Origin: Xanthobacteraceae bacterium
GTDB taxonomy: Bacteria; Pseudomonadota; Alphaproteobacteria; Rhizobiales; Xanthobacteraceae
Direction: 5' to 3'
Length of the DNA stretch: 31,147 nt
Assembly: GCA_019746355.1 (NCBI GenBank)
Contig: JAIESC010000251.1
Coordinates: forward strand, 1 to 31,147
The translations under genes and the position numbers were made by a program. Below are positions 23,853-31,147 of this stretch, piece by piece. The notes under the pieces were generated by a model. The model had not been told where the DNA came from. It ran no database searches and saw only the letters and a program-made list of their open reading frames with translations. Position 1 is the stretch's first letter. Every line of letters starts with the position of its first letter.

Positions 23853-26053
23853 AGAGGATCGGCCACCTCTATCCCAAGGCAAAAGTGACGGCCGAGATGG
23901 CGGCCGACCGGCCGGACCTAAAGCCCTACGTCGGCAGCGAACTGACCGTCATTGCCTGGCTCTGGGCGCGCACGGTCAAGAGTCCCAATCCAGCGTTCCG
24001 CGATGTGGACGTGCCATTGGCATCGACGTTTATGGTTTCGACCAAAGAGGGAAAAGAAGCTTGGATTGAACAGATTACGACCGAGACTAGTTACCGCCTG
24101 AAGATTCGCATCGGCCGATCTCACGACCCAGAGAAGGTCGCGCTAGGTACTTCAGCGGGTAAGCGGAAGGGCTTTCTGTGCCTAATGTCGGAATCGGCGA
24201 TCCCTTACGACTACATCCGTTCCGAAGCCAAAGCTGGACGGATGGGAATCCGGCTTTTGGCGACGGTCGTGGACTCTCCGAGCGGAAGGCTATACCTATC
24301 TCCGGACAAGGTTCAGGAAGAAATTGCCGCCTTGGCACAGGCTGATTGGGTGCCAAATATTGAACTTCCTAAGAAGCATCGCAATTTTCAGGGCCCAGTT
24401 TATGGGCTCGACAATATAGGCGATATTTTTACTCAGCGTCAGTTAGTGATGCTGAATGCTCTGTCGGATCTCACTGCTGAGGCGCGGCAGAAGGTTATTA
24501 GTGATTGTTTCGACGTCTGCCAGAACCACGTTTCAGATTACGCGGATGCTGTTCAGACCTACCTGTCCGAGACAGTTTCTAAGTTGAGCGCATATCATTG
24601 CGCAGCCGGCGTCTGGCGTCCGAACATGAGCAAGAGTGGTAGGCTCTTTGGCCGCCAAGCAATTCCGATGGTTTGGGATTTCCCCGAGTGCAATCCCTTT
24701 GCCGGCGCTGGAGGCGATTTCCTTGGCGCCATCTCCGATAGCGCAAAGACCTTGCTAACTCTTCCGGACAACATTCAAGGTGTGGCCGTGCAACGGGCGG
24801 CACAGGTTAATTCTGCGGGTCGGCCAAATAATGTCGTGATAAGCACGGACCCACCCTACTACGACAACGTCGCATACGCGGAGTTGTCCGACTTTTATTA
24901 CGCATGGTTACGAAAGGGACTCCGGGAAACCTACCCCGAGTTGCTCAGCACGATGGCGGTACCGAAGGCCGATGAGCTGGTCGCGGCCACGCATCGACAG
25001 GGCAGCAAAGAGGCTGCGGAAAAGTTCTTTCTAGAGGGTATGACCGAAGCCATGAGGCTGTTGGTGCATGAAGCGCATCCTTCAGCACCAGTGACGATCT
25101 ACTATGCGTTCAAGCAATCAGAAAAAAAGGGCGGTGCGGATACAACTCGAACAGGCTGGGAGACGTTTCTTGGCGCGGTCATCGACGCGGGGTTCGCTAT
25201 CAGTGGCACTTGGCCCATAAGCACCGAGCAAGTAGCTGCGCTAAAGGCTGTCATCAATTCGCTCGCTTCTTCGATCGTCCTGGTCTGCCGTCCGCGCTCT
25301 ACGGATGCTCGCACCGCCACCCGACGCGAGTTCCTTAACGCTCTCAAGGCCGAACTGCCGGATGCCCTCCATCATCTCCAGCGTGGCAACATCGCGCCGG
25401 TGGACCTGGCGCAGGCGGCTATCGGGCCGGGAATGGCGGTATTCACGCGTTACTCGAAGGTGCTCGACGCGGAAGGCAATCCGATCACCGTCCGCGAAGC
25501 TCTGGCGCGGATCAACGAAGTGCTCGACGAAGTGCTCGCCGCTCAGGAGGGAGACTTCGATCCGGACACGCGTTGGGCCGTCACCTGGTTCGACCAGTTC
25601 GGCTTTGAGGAGGGCGATTACGGCCATGCCGAGCAGCTGTCCAAGGCTAAGAACACCGCCGTCGCCGAAATGGCCGATGCGCGCAATGGCGGCATCGTCA
25701 CCTCCAGGGGCGGCAAGGTGAAGCTCACCCGTCCCGCCGACTTGCCCGAGGCCTGGGATCCCGACACAGACCCACGCCTGACCGTGTGGGAAACAGTTCA
25801 CCATCTGATCCGCCGTCTGGACGTAGGCGGCGAAGGAGCGGCGGCCGAGCTAGTCGCCAAGCTGGGGGTCAGGGCCGAGACAGCGCGCGAGCTCGCCTAT
25901 CGCCTCTACGCGATCTGCGAGCGCAGGAAGCGCGCGGCGGACGCGCTGCCGTATAACGCCCTGGTGCAGGCCTGGCCCGAACTTGTCAGCCTCGCGCGCG
26001 ATCTAACCGCCGCCGGCACGGCGGGGCCGGCGCAGGCCGAGCTGGCGATCTGA
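23834..26053 (+). CDS. DUF1156 methyltransferase, C-terminal part (DPPY motif)
   Basis: The second frame is open from about 23813 and reads [21 protein letters not shown] onward. It carries the catalytic [21 protein letters not shown] motif and the FAGAGGDF segment, then the C-terminal domain ([30 protein letters not shown]). ATG 23834 is only the first available start, not a convincing one; no ribosome site is seen. Separate translation would give a protein lacking the SAM-binding motif. The centre, about 24030-25260, has lower GC than both flanks. Confidence 0.75.
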   Translation: MRDEAMKRIGHLYPKAKVTAEMAADRPDLKPYVGSELTVIAWLWARTVKSPNPAFRDVDVPLASTFMVSTKEGKEAWIEQITTETSYRLKIRIGRSHDPEKVALGTSAGKRKGFLCLMSESAIPYDYIRSEAKAGRMGIRLLATVVDSPSGRLYLSPDKVQEEIAALAQADWVPNIELPKKHRNFQGPVYGLDNIGDIFTQRQLVMLNALSDLTAEARQKVISDCFDVCQNHVSDYADAVQTYLSETVSKLSAYHCAAGVWRPNMSKSGRLFGRQAIPMVWDFPECNPFAGAGGDFLGAISDSAKTLLTLPDNIQGVAVQRAAQVNSAGRPNNVVISTDPPYYDNVAYAELSDFYYAWLRKGLRETYPELLSTMAVPKADELVAATHRQGSKEAAEKFFLEGMTEAMRLLVHEAHPSAPVTIYYAFKQSEKKGGADTTRTGWETFLGAVIDAGFAISGTWPISTEQVAALKAVINSLASSIVLVCRPRSTDARTATRREFLNALKAELPDALHHLQRGNIAPVDLAQAAIGPGMAVFTRYSKVLDAEGNPITVREALARINEVLDEVLAAQEGDFDPDTRWAVTWFDQFGFEEGDYGHAEQLSKAKNTAVAEMADARNGGIVTSRGGKVKLTRPADLPEAWDPDTDPRLTVWETVHHLIRRLDVGGEGAAAELVAKLGVRAETARELAYRLYAICERRKRAADALPYNALVQAWPELVSLARDLTAAGTAGPAQAELAI

Positions 26054-26064
26054 CGGAGCGCGCG

Positions 26065-26319
26065 ATGCCGACCAAGGAGGAGTTTGCCAGAGCCATCGGC
26101 GCCAGGCTGCGCGACGCGGAGCTGCGCGGCGCCGATAACCTCGACCTCAACTCGGGGCAGCTCCACCGCGATCTTGGCGGCTATCCGGGCCCTGGCCATC
26201 AGATGCCGAGCTGCTGCGATGCGCTCTATTCCGTGCAGCGCGCCGGGGATACGATTCTGACGCGCCCGCCCAAGGGCAAGGGCGCATCGCTGACCATTCG
26301 ATACAAGCTGCCGCGCTAG
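26065..26319 (+). CDS. Small conserved-looking protein of the defence operon (GYPGPGH...CC)
   Basis: An 84-residue protein with a striking central block, LHRDLGGYPGPGHQMPSCC, then LTRPPKGKGASLTIRYKLP. The His and paired Cys could bind metal. Similar GGYPG.NHRMP.CC segments occur, as far as I recall, at the ends of some HNH-linked restriction proteins, but here it stands alone. ATG 26065 follows GGAG (26055-26058) by six bases, and it lies between the methyltransferase and DUF499 genes with 11- and 23-base gaps, so it is a real operon member. Function unknown. Confidence 0.7.
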   Translation: MPTKEEFARAIGARLRDAELRGADNLDLNSGQLHRDLGGYPGPGHQMPSCCDALYSVQRAGDTILTRPPKGKGASLTIRYKLPR

Positions 26320-26342
26320 GCGCGGCCCGGGGGAACCAAGAC

Positions 26343-29648
<3,306 letters not shown>

Positions 29649-29686
29649 CGACGCAAGGCGGCGGGATTGCATGGGGGCATAGGACG

Positions 29687-30244
29687 ATGGCGATCAGTGA
29701 AGATGAAGCGCGCAGGCTAATCGCGACAATTCTGGAGGCGCTGGCGAGAGACGCGGAGCCAGAGGGTCGCCGTGCGATCGATGATCTCGTCGCCCAATGG
29801 CACGCCGAGATTGAAGCGGGCCGGCCAGTCGACCGCAAGCTGAAGGTCAATGTTAGTCCGGGACTGGACGTCGTCGCCGATGTGCCGCGGTCGCGGACGG
29901 TCGCGACCGGCGAGTTCGTCGGCAAGAAGGATTTCAGTCAGCTAGAACAGCTCGATCTGCTTCTCGAGGCGCTTGGCTTGGCTTTCGTCGCACCGCAGAT
30001 GATGGCAAACAAGGTCATCGAAACGGTCCAGCAATTTGCCGTTGCAGACAGCGTCCGGACAGCAGTTCCCGTCACTGTCTTTCTCACCGCAGCCGGTGAC
30101 GTCGAGGGCGCACGGCAGATCGACAATGCTGTCGTAGTGGAGTCGGCTATGCGGACCCGACACCTTGCGAACATCATTGCAGAGCTATCCGAAGAGATGG
30201 GGCTCAGCCGTCGCGCTGTCCGCAGCCGGGTTGAGGCCGTTTGA
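29687..30244 (+). CDS. Unrecognised protein of the DUF499 operon
   Basis: I do not recognise this 185-residue protein. It has an acidic helical N-terminus (EDEARRLIATILEALARDAE), a middle part with GEFVGKKDFSQLEQLDLLLEALGL, and a strand pair (VPVTVFLTAAG), ending with a small HTH-like segment (LSEEMGLSRRAVRSRVEAV). No catalytic motif, signal or membrane helix is visible. It lies 38 bases after the DUF499 gene, has an AGGA just before its ATG, and overlaps the following nuclease-like gene (TGATG). An accessory or inhibitor role for that nuclease is a natural but untested idea. Confidence 0.7.
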   Translation: MAISEDEARRLIATILEALARDAEPEGRRAIDDLVAQWHAEIEAGRPVDRKLKVNVSPGLDVVADVPRSRTVATGEFVGKKDFSQLEQLDLLLEALGLAFVAPQMMANKVIETVQQFAVADSVRTAVPVTVFLTAAGDVEGARQIDNAVVVESAMRTRHLANIIAELSEEMGLSRRAVRSRVEAV

Positions 30245-30906
30245 TGCGCGCTGATATGTGGGACGACATCGAGGCCGCGCTGGGTAGCGCCACCAGTGCG
30301 AACCTGTCTTCGGGGTCCGCCGGCAATGATCTCTATGAATGTTATGTCTGGGCGCTCGTGCTCGAGGCGGCGCGACGCGAAGGCGCTACGATCCGCCTCC
30401 TTGACCGGTCCGGCGCTCCTGCCAGCAGCTTCTGGTTCCGAACCTCTCCGTCCGCGATCTTCTCGACTGCGCATAACTATTGTCATGCGCAGATCGACTT
30501 TCCCGGTTGCCCGAGTCTCGAAGCCCATATCGGCATCTATGTGTCAGGCAAATCGAAGGTGAATCATGAGTGTGACGTGGCGGTCGTCTACAAAGACGAG
30601 GCCGACACCTGCCGCGCGGAGAGCGTCTATCCGCGATCCAGCAAGGTACTGCTCGCGATCGAGTGCAAATATTACCTGAGCAGCAGCCTAGGCGTGAATC
30701 TCGGTCGATCGTTCCTTGGGCTTATCAATGACATCTACACGAACGGCCGCTTCTTCGTTTCCACCCAAAACAGTGGATCAGTCGATCGGCTCTTCTCGCG
30801 GCACAACAAGGAATATGAGATTGGCTTGTCACCAATGACACCCGATCTCGAGGTGCGGCTCCGTGGGTCGATCGAGAAGATATTCCGCAATTTCAAGACG
30901 CAGTAG
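30244..30906 (+). CDS. PD-(D/E)XK-like nuclease of the DUF499 operon
   Basis: The 220-residue protein looks like a restriction-endonuclease fold: NDLYECYVWALVLEAARREGA (possible motif-I Glu helix), then HECDVAVVYKD with Asp111, then VLLAIECKYY with Glu140 and Lys142, and a helix LGRSFLGLINDIY. The Asp-Glu spacing is longer than usual because of an inserted acidic loop. It may be the DNA-cutting component matched to the DUF1156 methyltransferase. ATG 30244 overlaps the stop of the preceding gene; an in-frame TTG at 30241 is less likely. It is the last gene before the right end. No terminator is obvious right after it. Confidence 0.7.
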   Translation: MRADMWDDIEAALGSATSANLSSGSAGNDLYECYVWALVLEAARREGATIRLLDRSGAPASSFWFRTSPSAIFSTAHNYCHAQIDFPGCPSLEAHIGIYVSGKSKVNHECDVAVVYKDEADTCRAESVYPRSSKVLLAIECKYYLSSSLGVNLGRSFLGLINDIYTNGRFFVSTQNSGSVDRLFSRHNKEYEIGLSPMTPDLEVRLRGSIEKIFRNFKTQ

Positions 30907-31056
30907 CGGGTCACGGATTCCGGCATGCGTGAGTTGGTAGAGTCCCGAAAAAGGCATCGAACCAATAGCTTACTGAGCATTACCGGGCTTTCTTGCGGGC
31001 CTTTGAATTGCCCCGCACGCCGGAAAGGTGCGGAAACCCGCCAAATTTCCCGGCAC
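30907..31056. other. Right-end non-coding region inside the island
   Basis: No gene is seen. TGCGGGCCTTT at 30994-31004 also occurs near the left end (190-200) in the same orientation. An inverted arrangement of GGGC/GCCC bases around 30984-31003 could form a weak hairpin. The region probably contains integrase or excisionase binding sites of attR. Confidence 0.4.
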
Positions 31057-31078
31057 TTCGAGTCCTCTTCTGGCACCA
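31057..31078 (+). other. attR-like repeat of the tRNA-Leu 3' end
   Basis: TTCGAGTCCTCTTCTGG (31057-31073) is identical to 54-70 of the tRNA gene, followed by CACCA rather than GCACCA. It lacks the rest of a tRNA, so it is only the 3' remnant left by integration. DNA beyond it is probably chromosome. Confidence 0.85.
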
Positions 31079-31147
31079 GCACTTCTCCAGTGTTGGAAAA
31101 CTCTCGGGAACCGTCCAAAGAACGGTCCCCGGAGAGCGTCTGCTCCG

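Larger units (their letters stand above)
23085..26053 (+). pseudogene. DUF1156-family DNA methyltransferase, frameshifted near 23823
   Basis: The two frames together form one normal-length (~990-residue) DUF1156 methyltransferase. The SAM-binding motif [17 protein letters not shown] and the [15 protein letters not shown] segment are in the first frame; the catalytic DPPYYDNV motif is in the second. The break lies after GLADDVRY: the second frame resumes at [17 protein letters not shown], which is exactly the expected continuation if one base (making a second Tyr/Phe codon) is missing at about 23822-23825. It is not a homopolymer site. Either a real inactivating mutation, a sequencing error, or less likely a programmed frameshift. 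The middle is a GC mosaic. In such systems the methyltransferase would modify host DNA to protect it from the associated effectors. Confidence 0.8.

Noticed and set aside
31057..31078. A second tRNA-Leu gene at the right end
   Set aside because: Only the 3' T-arm/acceptor piece is present; no anticodon arm lies before it.

Overview
The window is a high-GC (mostly about 60-65 %, with patches near 50 %) alphaproteobacterial mobile island. Gene content and style (tyrosine integrase beside a tRNA-Leu gene, AlpA regulator, SSB, MobF relaxase) most resemble Sphingomonadales, but that assignment is an inference. The left edge is the 3' part of a tRNA-Leu(CAG) gene. Near the right edge the last 17 bases of the tRNA body are repeated directly, followed by a CACCA, so about 31 kb lies between an attL and an attR-like copy. 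With an integrase and a MobF relaxase but no mating-pair or plasmid replication genes, the element is best read as an integrative mobilizable element carrying defence and addiction cargo.

Left end (1-3.5 kb): tRNA/attL, integrase, then a hipBA toxin-antitoxin operon preceded by three phased TATAC-N7/8-GTATA palindromes that look like HipB operators. Cargo 1 (3.5-11.8 kb): a lower-GC minus-strand gene with an RNxxxH (HEPN-like) motif, then a plus-strand series: HNH nuclease, a tiny overlapping ORF, a CHAT-type (caspase-like) protease with visible His and Cys, a large HEAT-like helical protein with an N-terminal four-cysteine cluster, and a protein ending in a PD-(D/E)XK nuclease domain. I know of no named system with this set. 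It is the best candidate here for an undescribed defence or conflict system.

Mobility and maintenance core (11.9-18.7 kb): alpA with two strong upstream palindromes, a calcineurin-type metallophosphoesterase divergent from an orphan Xre/MbcA/ParS-type antitoxin, ssb with a perfect intrinsic terminator, a palindrome cluster that is a candidate oriT or operator, a small mobilization-type protein, a TraD-like coupling-protein N-terminus that is broken by an in-frame stop and lacks its ATPase domain, and the MobF relaxase-helicase.

Cargo 2 (18.9-30.9 kb): a compact co-directional operon of the DISARM-related kind: SNF2-type helicase with a DUF3883-like C-terminus, HEPN protein, DUF1156 DNA methyltransferase (interrupted by a one-base frameshift between its SAM-binding and DPPY motifs), a small GYPG...CC protein, a DUF499 ATPase with an N-terminal Swt1-like HEPN domain, an unknown protein, and a PD-(D/E)XK-like nuclease. 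If the frameshift is real, the methyltransferase is probably off. The methyltransferase gene is also a mosaic with a roughly 50 % GC centre. The last 240 bases hold the right end, attR and probably chromosomal DNA.
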